NCBI RefSeq assembly: GCF_910592395.1
Contig: NC_088321.1
Coordinates: 8,742,001-8,806,000, forward strand
Reading direction: 5' to 3'
Origin: Lineus longissimus
Taxonomy: Eukaryota > Nemertea > Pilidiophora > Heteronemertea > Lineidae
Length of the DNA: 64,000 nucleotides
Of the stretch, positions 25,106 to 36,434 are shown in pieces. Position 1 is the first letter of the stretch; each line of letters starts with the position of its first letter. Under the pieces are notes generated by a model that did no database searches, had not been told where the DNA came from, and saw only the letters and a list, made by a program, of their open reading frames with translations. The translations under genes and the position numbers were made by a program.

Positions 25106-25109
25106 ATTA

Positions 25110-26555
25110 TTCCATATGCCTGAAAATGTACCCATCTCTGTACGAAGGTATTTTATTGTTTTATGACTATCCACAGGACAATGCATGAAGTGATTCAAAA
25201 TCATCTCTAGGCACTGTATTTGGTTGCAGCCGGTCAGTTTAACCCAATTCGCTTCAAGTTTCTCGCCTATCATGTGCTGTACTTTCATGGAGAGATACCA
25301 TCAATAAGGCCAACCATTTGTCAAATTTCAGACCCACCTCTTGCTCACAGACATTCATCATGGTTTTCATCTCTGTCTGCGCCAACTCATCCTACAAGAA
25401 GTTTATGATGGCCTCCATCTGAAATAACATAACATTTGTCAAATGAAAGGTATCTAATTGCTGTTTGCTGTTCAAATTGTCCATGACGAAGTCGGAAGAT
25501 GAACTGATGGAGAAGACATGAATGGTTAAAAGGCAATTTAAAAATTGCATGTTTCTTACCTCCCAGTCCAAGATTGTTGTAAAGCTCTTCTGGCTTCTTA
25601 CGAAAGGTTTCTTTACACATGTTTATCACACACGCTGCAACAAATAACAATTTGAATCCTTTGAAAACATTTCGACAATCATATTCATCATAAAGACATA
25701 AGAAACGTTTCTGCGGCTGTCTAAGTGCAGACAATGACAGTCAAACCTTTTTTGCCTTTACATACATGTAGCACGAGAAGTAAAAAGCTTTATGGACTGA
25801 ATGATGCAGGAGCTGAGCTTGTGTATGAAGTTGAACTTCATACATCATACATGTATGAATTTTAAGAAAAGAAGTTTGACCCAGCACAAAGACCAACTCA
25901 CAGTCAGACTTTATTTAAATCCTTAACATTCTTTTTAGTGTTTCCCAGTATTTCAGCAATTTTCACCCCAAACGACCTCCAAATGCCCCCCCCCCCCCCC
26001 CCATGTACAATACAGCTAATTAATTTCACTAGTATTATTTCTTCAAACGGATGAAAACAAGTATATTGCATATCCCTAAACTGCCCGAAAACCAGACTTA
26101 GTTTCATGATGGCGATGGTGTTGCTTGAGATTAGGTACGTACTGGCAGGCAGCTAGGCTAGGAAACTAGACAAAAATCAGTGGCCGGATATCGGCCGGTT
26201 AGGATCTAAAGGGTCAAATATCACATGCCAAAAAATTACAAGCAGTTTTTTAAAAAAAAGACCGATGCCATGACTTTCAATTCCAAGCGATAACAGATCA
26301 ATTAAATCAAAAATTTGTATTGAAAAAGTTTGACCATCCAGTCCACTCGTTTACACTCCATTATCCATAGCCCAAAAACGATGCGGACAAATAATTTATA
26401 ATGAATGGACAACAGTAGTAACAGAATTTTATTGTAAAATAAAAGGCTGTATTAAAATTTTAGTAAATACTTACGGATTTTACATTCTTCAAAACACTGT
26501 GTGTGCACGAGTGGCATTAAAAACCCCAGGGGTGGCACGGAGGGCCTGCAATGCC
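25110..26555. other. No gene; contains a poly-C run
   Basis: A run of about 19 C lies near 25986-26003. Open frames are short and unsupported. There is no clear transposon. Confidence 0.4.
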
Positions 26556-26559
26556 ACAT

Positions 26560-27010
26560 TTAAACAAGAGGCCCAAGGACCTGGCGCTCAGCTGGATCAC
26601 CCAATAACATAGGACTGAGGGTGTAAAGTAGTAAATATCAGCTTTACACTACTGTATGACTGTTTGAAGGTCGAGAGAACACGTTATACCACTAAGATTT
26701 CCAATGCAGAGCTGCCAGCTGGATGAAATATGATTGAACTAATCAGCCATGGTATGTAAATATTACAGGAGGCAACGGAAGATATCCCTAGTTCAGTATG
26801 TTGTATCGGTAGCTTTACAGAAAAGAAGTGTCAGAGAGGATGAGACTTCTCCATGGACAACTGTGGTATGTCCAGGCTGGGTTGTACAGCACAAGGATAC
26901 AAAATGCTGTCTGGAATTGAGAGGTATCCTGATTTAACAGAGGTCAAAATAAATAGAAATGACCAGATTGGGACTAACACCACTGTCTTTTTTTTGATAA
27001 GGTAGAGATT
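26560..27010 (+). repeat. AAGAGGCCCAAGG repeat end and a CTCTCTATTA-family copy
   Basis: ACAAGAGGCCCAAGGACCTG with GCGCTCAGCTGGATCACCC marks the end of an interspersed repeat. At 26900-26990 AATTGAGAGGTATCCTGAT and AAATAGAAATGACCAGATTG match the CTCTCTATTA family. Confidence 0.45.
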
Positions 27011-27097
27011 ACAGGAGTCAACAAAATTAATTTTATTGAGAGAAATTGACCTGTCCTGCAGGTGATTGGAATTTACAATACAAAGGGTCGTTTTCAT

Positions 27098-27670
27098 ATT
27101 TGAAAATCCCTTCATAATCAAGGGCTACCTCCGACTAAAACAGCACCCATAAACAATAGACGGCCAATTTGACCCCAGCTCCTAACTGCGGGAAAACCCA
27201 AGTCCAGCAACCAAAAGTACCAAAAATACATTTTTGTTTACATTTGAACTGCACACATGCGTTTGTTTACAATTTCCCGCGAAATCTCGAAAATCAGGTG
27301 ACCTGCAATCGTGGATTGAAAATAACATTTATCTGGGTTCAGCAGGTCAGCAGGTATACCGGCTGTGTCAATCATCCCCCTACAGCCAGCTGTTCAAAAG
27401 GTAATGTTATTCACCCCACAGGGAGTGCAGGTAATTGATTAAGCCCCTGCACAACTTAACAGCAGTGGCTTGGCTTCTGTGAGTGGTAAGGAGAATTGAC
27501 AGTGTCCGATTAAAAATCCCTCATTTCTGCTCCGCTGAAGTAAATTTTTGAATAAAACCAAGACGTTGCATCAGGGTAAGGTGTCACCACCATTCATGCA
27601 AAATTTCAAGGCGATCCAACGCCTCTAAATGTGACTTTATTCGTCCCCCTTCTAATATTATTATATAGAC
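27098..27670 (+). repeat. Direct repeat, copy 1 (~570 bp)
   Basis: From TTTGAAAATCCCTTCATAAT to TATTATTATATAG this block is repeated at 28125-28675 with about one change in ten bases plus small indels. Landmarks include GACCCCAGCTCCTAACTGCG and CACCCCACAGGGAGTGCAGG. The copies are too close and lack retroviral internal genes, so I do not call them LTRs. Confidence 0.75.
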
Positions 27671-28124
27671 CAGCATTATACCCGTGGCGCAGGCAGGTTC
27701 AAATGGGCTATATCTTGAATAGATTGAATTGCAATGAAAATCTAATGCAATATCAAAGGAGCAATATTGAAGAGGCAAATTAAACCAACCATTTGTCCAC
27801 AGACTCGGACCTAGCTGTGGCGTGCTGTATGTGTGCATAAAAAGTGTATCAATTGGTCCGATAGAGATGATGAGGCAATGTCAATATGCCTCGTTCCTCA
27901 GTCAGCAATATGCCCCTTTTTATACGGAGAAGAGGGAGAACTCAGAGAGGCCTTCACATGTCGGCTTCCAAATGTCTCGGGCAAGGCACTTAGTCGAAAG
28001 GCAAGCTAGAAGTTCAGCATCGTGAGCAGCTCCTTGATAAGGCCATGCCAAGTTCAGAGTGCCTCTTCAGATACATCAAGTATTGAAAGCTGTGGTGAGC
28101 ACATAAACAGACCATGGTCGGCCT

Positions 28125-28675
28125 TCATTTGAAAATTCCTTCATAATCAAGGGCTAGCTCTGACTAAAACAGCACCCATAAACAATAGACCATCAATTTG
28201 ACCCCAGCTCCTAACTGCGGGAAAACCCAAGTCCAGCAACCAATGTACCAAAAATACATTTTGTTTACATTTGAACTGCACACATGCGTTTGTTTACAAT
28301 TTCATTTCCCGCGAAATCGTGGATTGAAAATAACATTAACCTGGGTTCAGCAGGTCAGCAGGTATACCGGCTGTTCCAATCATCCCCCTACAGCCAGCTG
28401 TTCAAAAGGTAATGTTATTCACCCCAGAGGGAGTGCAGATAATTGATTAAGCTCCTGCATAATTTAACAGCAATGGCTTGGGTGTAAGTGGTAAGGAGAA
28501 TTGACAGTGTCCGATTAAAAATCCCTCATTACTGCTCCGCTGAAGTATATTTTTGAACAAAACCAAGACGTTCCATCAGGGTAAGGTGTCACCACAATTC
28601 ATGCAAAATTTCAAGGCAATCCAACGCCTCTAAGTGTGACTTTATTCGTCCCCCTACCAGTATTATTATATAGAT
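28125..28675 (+). repeat. Direct repeat, copy 2
   Basis: Second copy of the 27098-27670 block in the same orientation. It lacks about 20 bp around the ATCTCGAAAATCAGGTGACC of copy 1. The spacer of about 450 bp is noncoding. Confidence 0.75.
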
Positions 28676-28689
28676 TGAGACCAGCGATG

Positions 28690-30000
28690 ACGTCATTTCT
28701 GGTGATTCCCTACGTTGTCCAATGAACGCTTTTTAAAGTGTGCCATTTGGCATGCATTAGCAATGTATTTTATCAGCGCTGACAATTGCCGAACAGAATG
28801 CCGTAGCTCCGTCAATTTGAAATCAATTTTTATGGGAGTAACATTATTGTGTTGCTTAAAACGTCTACTTTTTACTCATGTAAGAATCGTGGTACTAAAA
28901 ACTAATATGCAAACAGAATCATGCCGATTCACTGCACATACTGTGGGAATTCTCCACTTCAAAATACATCGCGAACAGAGCGTGCACTTCCGATATCGTT
29001 TTCACAGAATTGTGGCAAAATTTTCAAGAACTAATTTCTGAAAGTATTCCCTTAAGACCTTATGACTACCCACTGAAAGGAACTAGTGACAATATCGCCT
29101 ACTTGACTACTTTTTAGCAGAAAATTGTTTACTTGTTGCAAAATCAATCTTCCATCTTTACACTGCCACTGGTCACATGGGGAATGCTGAAATATAGTCT
29201 AGTTCCCTGGCCAATTCAATGCGCAGAATACAACTGCGCAACTATACGTCATAACCCGGGCTTTTGAATCGTCAAAAATCTGTCAAATGTGCCTGTAGCG
29301 CCAACTGGCGGTGAAAACTAAACTAATTCCATTACAAGTCAAAATGAAAAATTATTAAAAAATATTTGACCAGATTTGAAAACAATATTTCCTCTGTGGC
29401 CCGAGGTATAAAGGAAAGAAGATTAAACTTCCCGATGACCTCATTCGCCGAATGTAGGTCGGATCGCGCTGATTTTTGGTTTCTGAGTTCCCCTTGGGCT
29501 ACTCCTAATTTAGCAGCGTCAACAAAGTGCCTAGGTCTTACGGTTACAAAATGCCCAAAATTGACATGGAAGGATGGCAGGATGGCAGGAAGGACGGACA
29601 CCATTCCCTTAGTAATATTACCAGCTTCGCTGACTTTGTCAGCTGAGCTAAAAACGTAACCCAATGCAATCATAATCTACAAAACAAAAAGAAATACATG
29701 TAAGTGGTAGAAATTTTTTTTGCAACTGATTTGAAACATATCTTAAACGATATGTGCTGGAGATGCCGAGCCTCCTTCATGCCGTCATTGCCATGGTGAT
29801 GCTGGCCGATGCTATTGCGTCCCGTCAATCAAATATCCTTTAAAAAATTGTATTAGGTAAAACATCTTGACAGTGCATCATGCTGTGCACACATATGCTA
29901 CCGGCTGACCGACTTTCGAATGTGGTCTCGAGCCAAGGTGCATCCTTTTCTGTGAAGATCTATTGTAAACATGGTTTGTTTTGGCGACCCTAGGTGGTGC
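28690..30000. other. No recognisable gene; repeat end near 29.65 kb
   Basis: A 108-codon plus frame at 28715-29041 has no domain. Near 29560-29650, GCAGGAAGGACGGACACC and GACTTTGTCAGCTGAGCT look like the end of another interspersed repeat. Confidence 0.35.
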
Positions 30001-30945
30001 CGGCATATCTGGCAATGATGCAAAGGTCCTATAAATAGACGAATTCGAAGAAGTTTGTTTTGGTGCTGACCAGATCGTGGTGTCTCTAGGCATTGTCCAA
30101 AGTCAGCTAAGGCCTTCTGACGAGTGACATGTTCTGAGTGTGCGCACTCATTGTTTAAATTGTTTTGGAGCCGATTCAGGCCTATCTGGATGAACACACT
30201 CCCTCAAGTGCATGCACAAAGTCCCTTCACTGCCACAACCTTCTACCAAAATAACATTGCGCAATATTGCTTCACCACTACTCCTCGTTATTTCACCAGT
30301 TACGTCATAACGTTGATAGACAAATTCGAAAAAGTTTGCACTGACTCCAAACTCGCACAGTGCCGAAATTAAAATTCAATTTCAGACACTGGAATTGGTA
30401 AAAGTCCGCCATCTTGGATATCGGCATCCTGAGATTCAGGTGTTTTCAACACTGCGTCACCACCACTTCAAACTCCAAAGTCTTATCCAGGCCTAGTAAG
30501 TGCCACATTCTTTCATAAAATGGCTTGTTTTATAAATAAATAACAAAATATGATCTTTGTAAATAAAACCCGAGATGTTCTGGTTAGTTTTTACGTGAAT
30601 TTATTGCAAACTATCAATGCAGCGTAGTGCAGCCATCGTGTTCTCGGGCGTAGTGGTGATGCAATAGCCTCTTTGCAATTGTAAAGATTCTTTACATTTC
30701 CACATGCGCGGTACTGCTTTTCAAGATGGTGGCAATTTAGCAGTGCTAGAGCCGTTGTTTAGGAACGACATCAGCGCCTCTAGTGTCAAGATTGCACTGA
30801 CCCTTGAACAAAGGATCGCCGTGTCTCTCTAGGCATTGTCCGAAGTCGGCTTACTAGGCCTTCCGACGTATTCCGAGTATGCGCATTCGATTTGTTTTGG
30901 CACCGATTCCGTCTTCTTCGAATTCGTCTATTCCCTAAGTGGTGA
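30000..30945. repeat. Duplicated and inverted block around GACGAATTCGAAGAAG
   Basis: TAGACGAATTCGAAGAAG (30035) is inverted as CTTCTTCGAATTCGTCTA (about 30913). A worn direct copy is at 30318. The phrase GTGTCTCTAGGCATTGTCC recurs at about 30080 and 30820. Confidence 0.55.
30385..30765 (+). repeat. Interspersed repeat, copy inverted at 36.1 kb
   Basis: From CCGCCATCTTGGATATCGGC to GCTAGAGCCGTTG this block matches the reverse complement of 36105-36430. Shared phrases include CATCGTGTTCTC, AAAATATGATCTTTGTAAAT and TTTTCAAGATGGTGGCAAT. Confidence 0.7.
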
Positions 30946-31249
30946 TATAGACCTAGGCCTAGTACCGATATATATAGTATGCACTCCACAACGTGTTGTT
31001 AAATACAATATCATGATTAACGCACACCCAATTAACAGCCACAGAGCAAGACAAGCTGAGACGATTGACACTAGGCTTACACAGACATGATGTAGCCTGT
31101 AGCCGGAACGCCTATACTGTAGTCTCAAATCTGCATCACACACTTGACAGTGTCAATGACACACACGCCATGCATCGATTGCATGAATGATATGATAATG
31201 CAAACGCACACCGGTACGCCTAGTACGGGTAGGCCTATTAAGCGTTAGC

Positions 31250-31410
31250 GTCTTTGTGGTGCCCCCTCGAGGTTGTGAGAGACGGCGGAGACCGTCCTAA
31301 GGTTGTGACAGTCCCAACGGAGAATAACTGTAATTGGAGTCCTGGTTGTGACCAGACCGTCCCCAGGTTGTGACATTCCTAACAGAGAATAACTGTAGTT
31401 GCGGTCTATA
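31250..31410 (+). repeat. GGTTGTGAC tandem duplication
   Basis: GGTTGTGACAGTCCCAACGG with AGAATAACTGTAATTG recurs about 65 bp on as GGTTGTGACATTCCTAACAG with AGAATAACTGTAGTTG. DNA from 31410 to 32262 holds no recognisable gene. Confidence 0.55.
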
Positions 31411-32295
31411 CAAACTGACAAGAAAGCTGATATGATATAGACATGATAAGGACACTGAGTGACATTTATTGAAAATAAGATAATTGTAGGCCCGAAGAAA
31501 ACTTGAATATTTACATAATGAGCAGCATGAAGTATTTTGGGTTATTTACAAGAAAAGCTGCATGATGAGGACCATTAAAAAGCAAAGGAGTGGGGCAAAA
31601 CCGCCACCACTTACTCCAAGGTAAAAACATGCAATACTACCAAGTCCTCTTAAAGGGAGAGGAGGGGGGAAAATTGTGATATTTAAAACGTGAAGTAGCT
31701 TGGTGTAAATCTAGAGCAAGAATGATGCCCAGGAATCTGGGCCACCGAGCTTGCTCATGCTAAGGCGTGATTGGCTCCCCATGTCACGTGAGGATGCTGG
31801 AAGAATCTGATTGGCTGACGTTAGTGCAGCTCAGCGTGCAAACTGACCTGGGAGAGCATAGTAATTAGTTATTGGCATGATAACAACAAAGATAAAGAAA
31901 AAGCGGGAAAACTACAATAGGGCCTAGAGGGGATCCACAAATGTATTTCTCCCAATACAGGTATTAATAGAAATATGTTTTCTCACAGAATCAACGAAAA
32001 AAACTTGTTCGTCTTCTACTAGTACTATACTTTTCCCTAAATCATCCAGACCATAAAGCAATAATATTAACTGATTACATGATGGCGAACAGCAATCCCA
32101 ACTCTAGTATTTCGGAACAAATAAAATGAAAACGCACAAACTAGTATAAACGGCGGCAAAAGCACGAAAAGCAGCGACAAGACAGTGTCCAAACGCAAGG
32201 GAAATCGTCGTTAATTTGTAAAGTACGCCCTCTCGCGGAGAATGACTGACCCCATCTCGGCCATTCCAATGTTAGTGCCCCAACCGTAACAGGCG

Positions 32296-33720
32296 TTCGC
32301 CGTGCTTTTTCACGCCACGGCCTTCAAGCTCCATTGCTATCTAGACGACTGGTTGCTTCGTTACCAATCTCAACGCCGTCTGGGGAGGCAGGCCAAATTC
32401 CTGCATCAGACAACCAGGCGAGCGGAGTGGCTCCTCAATTTAGACAAGTCCGAGCTAGATCCATTTCAGGACTATGTCTTCGTGGGGAGGCGCTCTCGCA
32501 CACGAGAGGGCCTCACGTCCCCTCCTCCGGACCGGATTCTCAAGATCCGGTCCCTGATCGGGGGTTTTCTGCTGTCGAGACAGCGTCTCAGCCTGGTAGT
32601 TCCTGTCTCTGCTGTGACTGCTCAATTCGGCGGCAGACCGGGTCCCTTTCGGCCGCCTGTACATGCGCCCCTCCAGCTCCTCCTTTCGAGGTGGTGCCTT
32701 TTTTCAGACCCCCTCGCTCGTTGGATTTCTATTCCGAAATCCCTCCTGGAGGAGGTCTGGAGTTTCGGGGCGTCCGAGATGGAGCTTCTTCATGGAGTTC
32801 AGCTCAGTCATCTGGCCCCTCAGATGTCCCTGTTCACGGACGCCTCCCTCTATGGCTTGCAATGGGCGCCCATCTGAACGAAGGGGACCTGACCACCAAG
32901 GACAAGTGGTCAGCGGAAGCTTCGCGTCTCTCGATCAATATTCTCGAGATGCAGGCTGTCATCCTGGCCATGAAGACCTCCACATCTGAGTTAGGAGGCC
33001 ACAGCGTTTCTCTCTTCTCCGACAATTCGACGATGGTCACTTATTCGGAGACAAGGAGGGACGAGGTCCGACACTTAGTGTCACCTCACTTGGAAGCTCC
33101 TGCAGGTTGTCGCCGCTTGGAAATTCAGCTCCTCCCCCGTCACATCCCCGGCAAGAGGAACATCCTTACCGACGCCCTTTCCGGGGCGGGCCGTCTGGTC
33201 CAGACGGAATGGATCCTTCAACGCGAGGTGGTCTCCCGTCCGGCGAGGATGTGGGACGCAGACGCACTTGTTTGCGACCTGGCTAAACAAGAGATTCGCC
33301 TCTCCCAGAAGTTTTCGGTTCAGGGGGTGAAGGGCTATTACTCTGCCATTTTGGTCACTTTAAAGTTGACCAATTCCTTGCAACTGTCTTGGGATGACGC
33401 TGTCTCATCTTTGCTTCGCAATATGTCTCTGGAGCGTCCTCACTCCATTCTGCATACCTCCAAATGGGATCTCTCGGTGGTGCTATGGGCAGATTTTAGA
33501 AATCTGCCTGGTGTAGTGGCCATCATTTAAGACCATCTTTCTGGTGGCTTAGCCACGGCACAGAGACGGTCCGAGCTCCATGCTTTAGCCTTTGATTAAT
33601 TGGCTTTTAATGAGAGTGGTGCGGTCCTGGAATTTGTCCCAGGTTTTCTTGCAAAAAACCAGGCGCCCAGTTTTCATCCCCTCCTTGTCCGTTATAGGTC
33701 CAATCGCCGAAGCTCAGCAC
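32296..33720 (+). pseudogene. DIRS-type retrotransposon: 3' RT, RNase H and tyrosine recombinase start
   Basis: This resumes the element cut at 18.62 kb. Frame 1 reads FKLHCYLDDWLLRYQS (RT YLDD active site, about 32325-32370). It runs to MSLFTDASLYG (RNase H first Asp), then shifts near 32860 into frame 3: MGAHLNEGDLTTKDKWS, INILEMQAVILAM and LFSDNSTMVTY. After HIPGKRNILTDALS comes QGVKGYYSAILVTLK, PHSILHTSKWDLSVVLW and, after further stops and shifts, ATAQRRSELHALAF with the presumed catalytic Arg. The order RT, RNase H, recombinase is that of DIRS elements. The catalytic His/Arg and Tyr are not seen. At least three frameshifts or stops make it inactive. Confidence 0.8.
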
Positions 33721-33724
33721 ATGG

Positions 33725-34105
33725 TCTAAGTGCTTCCCTGCCTAGCCCACTCGCCGAATTTCTCTCCCTTCCTGTGTCTTCCACTCCCCAGAGTTTCAAA
33801 AAGGGAGGGGGACATAGACACTTGTCTGGGCTATCATGCCCACGGACTCGCCCCGTCCATATGTCCTGGGGTTAAGCCGCCTAGGACTACGTGGGTCCCC
33901 TTTTGGGTGCCCCTTTTTATAAATCGCAGCCTCTTGACGAAATGTGCTGAGCAGTTACCATGTGAGGTTTCTTCCCCCACTCCAGAAGGGGTGGGTTCCC
34001 CTGTTATACTTGTCTTTGTTTGTCAAAGGGTCTTCTGATCATTAGCCCGGGTCATTCCCAAGCTATCTTTTTCTGGGTCCCCTTGGTCTCACCCGTGGGG
34101 TTCTT
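33725..34105 (+). other. Probable 3' noncoding part of the DIRS element
   Basis: C-rich sequence such as TCACCCGTGGGGTTCTT continues to the junction with the tandem array at 34106. Likely continuation is at 46863, beyond the inserted element. Confidence 0.4.
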
Positions 34106-34110
34106 GGTTA

Positions 34111-34440
34111 CAGGAAAATTCGTCCCCGGAAATTTCGTCCCCGCAAATTCGTCCCCGGAAAATTCGTCCCCGAGGATAATTCGTCCCCTAGGAAAATTCT
34201 TCCCCAGGAAATTCGTCCCCAGAAAATTCGTCCCTGGAAAATTCGTCCCCGAGGATAATTCGTCCCCTAGGAAAATTCGTCCCCAGAAAATTCGTCCCCA
34301 GAAAATTCGTCCCCGGAAAATTCGTCCCCCAGGATAATTCGTCCCCAGAAAATTCGTCGCTGGAAAATTCGTCCCCGAGGATAATTCGTCCCCTAGGAAA
34401 ATTCTTCCCCAAGGATAATTCGTCCCCAGAAAATTTTACA
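34111..34440 (+). repeat. Left terminal array of AAAATTCGTCCCCGG units
   Basis: About twenty short units of 12-18 bp, each a variant of GGAAAATTCGTCCCC or GGATAATTCGTCCCC, run head to tail. Unit length varies, unlike CRISPR spacing. Alternating ATAATT and AAAATT units give a loose higher-order pattern. Confidence 0.9.
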
Positions 34441-34466
34441 AAGTTGAAAGTTTCTGACTTTACTTT

Positions 34467-34680
34467 TGTTGCGGCCCCTCCGCATTAGCTTAGTTACCAT
34501 TGGCCTAATTAACATTGCATTAGCCACGCCTCCCGCGCTACTTAGCCAGTCAGCTTTATTGTCTATCTGTTGTATCATTTACCATGCATGTGAGTCAGTT
34601 GAGAATAAACCTTCATAGGATATAGATCAAACCCTTGTCTTCTCGTTCGCCATCAGCTCAACTCTCTGTTCATGCGCACA
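34467..34680 (+). mobile_element. Solo LTR (214 bp) with ACTTT target duplication
   Basis: The segment begins TGTTGCGGCCCC and ends GCGCACA, with AATAAA near 34603. It is flanked by ACTTT at 34462-34466 and 34681-34685. The uninterrupted site, TTTACTTTCTAAGAC, is seen inverted in the sister element at 58.39 kb. A short TG...CA element with 5-bp duplication and polyadenylation signal fits a solo LTR. The parent family is not identifiable. Confidence 0.75.
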
Positions 34681-35331
34681 ACTTTCTAAGACTCTTAAGT
34701 CTTGTCGAATGGACTGTAGTAATAACTACTACTTTCAATGTTTCCCATTCAGTGTAACATCTCTCTTTACTACCCTACTAGCTAGTTACCTACCTCACTA
34801 TTTTCATAGTAGGCACAGGTAGGCGGGCGAAATATTTTATTTGATCGCCATGTTGAAAATGCTACTGCGTTTTGTTTTCTTCTGCCATCTTATCAACTGA
34901 ACAGTGATTTCGGGGAATGTTTAGATTTTTTGGAAACATCTAGGAAAACCTACTCTTCCGTGAATTGGACCTTCTTTCCACAATTCCGCACCACGATTCA
35001 GTAAATGTCGGACTGGTTATTCTCTCCAAAAACCAAACTATGAAGGTTGAGTTATCCAAGCATCTTGTACACAATTTAACAGTAATTGCCAATATCAAAA
35101 CAATGCTTCAAAAGTTGAGAAGAGCAGGTCTGAAGTTTAAAAGAAGACCTTTTCTTAAAGGAATTGGCCAAAGGCCGTTTTTTTACTTATATCTCTTTTC
35201 TAAGTCATAACCTTAAAATAATATAATAAAAAAATAAATTCATTTCAATCGCCAATTTTTTCCTAAAAGTGTTTTTTGAAAAGCGCGCCCTCGAAAAAAC
35301 TTTCATATCCGACTTCCCCGGGAATTCACTA

Positions 35332-35343
35332 ATGACGTCACAA
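35332..35343. promoter_or_regulatory. CRE-like TGACGTCA upstream of P2X7-like exon 1
   Basis: AATGACGTCACAAA lies about 45 bp upstream of the ATG in AAACATGGCGG. A similar TGACGTCA precedes the second P2X7-like exon at 53.0 kb. Confidence 0.4.
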
Positions 35344-35603
35344 AAGGGAATCCTTGGGCGCTCCCCAACAAACATAAACAAACATGGCGGACTCTCACGA
35401 ACTTTCATCTTCTTCTTCATCATTGAACGTTTCCTCTGATGGGGAGTTCTCTGATGTGGAAAGTGATGTGTCTGGCATCGCACCTGTTTTGGGAGCATTC
35501 CCTTACATGTTCGAGCCAGAGTATGATAGCGACGACCCGGACATCCGATCCATGATAGCCTCGAAGATTTGGGCTCCTGGTGCGTGATTAGTGATATGAA
35601 TTG

Positions 35604-35690
35604 CGGTCGTTTCGCTACACGACCATTTCGCTACATAGTTCGGTCGTTTCGATACATGTTCGGTCGTTTCGCTACAAGGCGGTTAACTAT
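35604..35690 (+). repeat. TTCGGTCGTTTCGCTACA tandem repeat
   Basis: Four variants of GGTCGTTTCGCTACA, two preceded by TTC, lie just after exon 1. Their layout resembles the terminal arrays of this MULE family but the unit is different. Confidence 0.7.
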
Positions 35691-35694
35691 CGCT

Positions 35695-36100
35695 TATATA
35701 TCATGAATTAATTATTCACAATGTGATCTTATTTCTGTTCCTGAAAAGTTGTTTTCAGTGTATTTTCTCCTTGAAATCGATCACTTCAGGTACTATTACT
35801 GTGCATACCTAGCTAAATTAGTGTCTAGTTTCGTCTCTGATGACATTTATTTCGTAAAAATCGCTGTTTTTTTCTAAAAAGGTGTTTTTGTGGTCATTTT
35901 GGCTGTTTATTTCGAGGGTACGGTAGGAGGTCATCGTTCACTCGATAACTCTTTTTAAAATGAAATAAAAGCGTTTTAAGATACATGATATGAATTGATA
36001 TTATTATTCGTTAAGTGCGATTGTCGATGGACGTTCATTGGTGAACAGTTGTGCTGGAATTACGAAAATATATCGATATCGTTGAGAGTTCATTCATTAG
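35695..36100. other. No recognisable gene
   Basis: AT-rich intronic or transposon-internal DNA. Confidence 0.4.
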
Positions 36101-36104
36101 GGGC

Positions 36105-36430
36105 CTGCTCTCAATTTTCCTTACAACGCCTCTAGCACTGGGCAATTGCCACCATCTTGAAAAGCAGTGCCGCGGATGGCTATCGCATCGCCACTACGCA
36201 TGAGAACACGATGGCTGCCCTGCGCTGCATTGATAGTTCGTAATAAATTCACATAAAAACACACCAGAAGATCTCCGATTTTATTTACAAAGATCATATT
36301 TTGTTATTTATTGATAAAACAAGCCATTTTACCACAGCAGGTGACACATATTAGGCCTGAATAAGACTTTAGAATTTGAAGTGGTGGTGACGATGCCGAT
36401 ATCCAAGATGGCGGAATTATACCAGTGGTC
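36105..36430 (-). repeat. Interspersed repeat, inverted copy of 30.4 kb block
   Basis: Reverse-complement match to 30385-30765. It carries GATATCCAAGATGGCGGAAT near 36405, a YY1-like motif. Confidence 0.7.
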
Positions 36431-36434
36431 AAAT

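Larger units (their letters stand above)
18622..32280. mobile_element. 13.66-kb segment with 18-bp inverted ends splitting the DIRS RT
   Basis: The left end GGGCACTAACATTGGAAT (18622-18639) is exactly inverted at 32263-32280. DIRS reverse-transcriptase sequence stops at the left end and resumes just after the right end. The inner sequence has no long frame, but holds a minisatellite, a LINE end, a CTCACC repeat, a SINE and several duplicated blocks. No exact target duplication is seen. The flanks share only GGCGTT-centred similarity, so superfamily and mechanism are open. A CACTA-like start is suggestive only. Confidence 0.5.

Noticed and set aside
27098-28675. LTR retrotransposon with two LTRs
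   Set aside because: The spacer is only about 450 bp with no gag or pol, and ends are not TG...CA with a target duplication.
32334-33530. Single 398-codon protein
   Set aside because: Only the part after about 32860 is in the true DIRS frame. The first part is an off-frame reading of reverse transcriptase.
34111-34440. CRISPR-like array of short repeats
   Set aside because: Units are directly adjacent with no unique spacers, vary in length, and appear inverted at the far end of a transposon in a eukaryotic genome.
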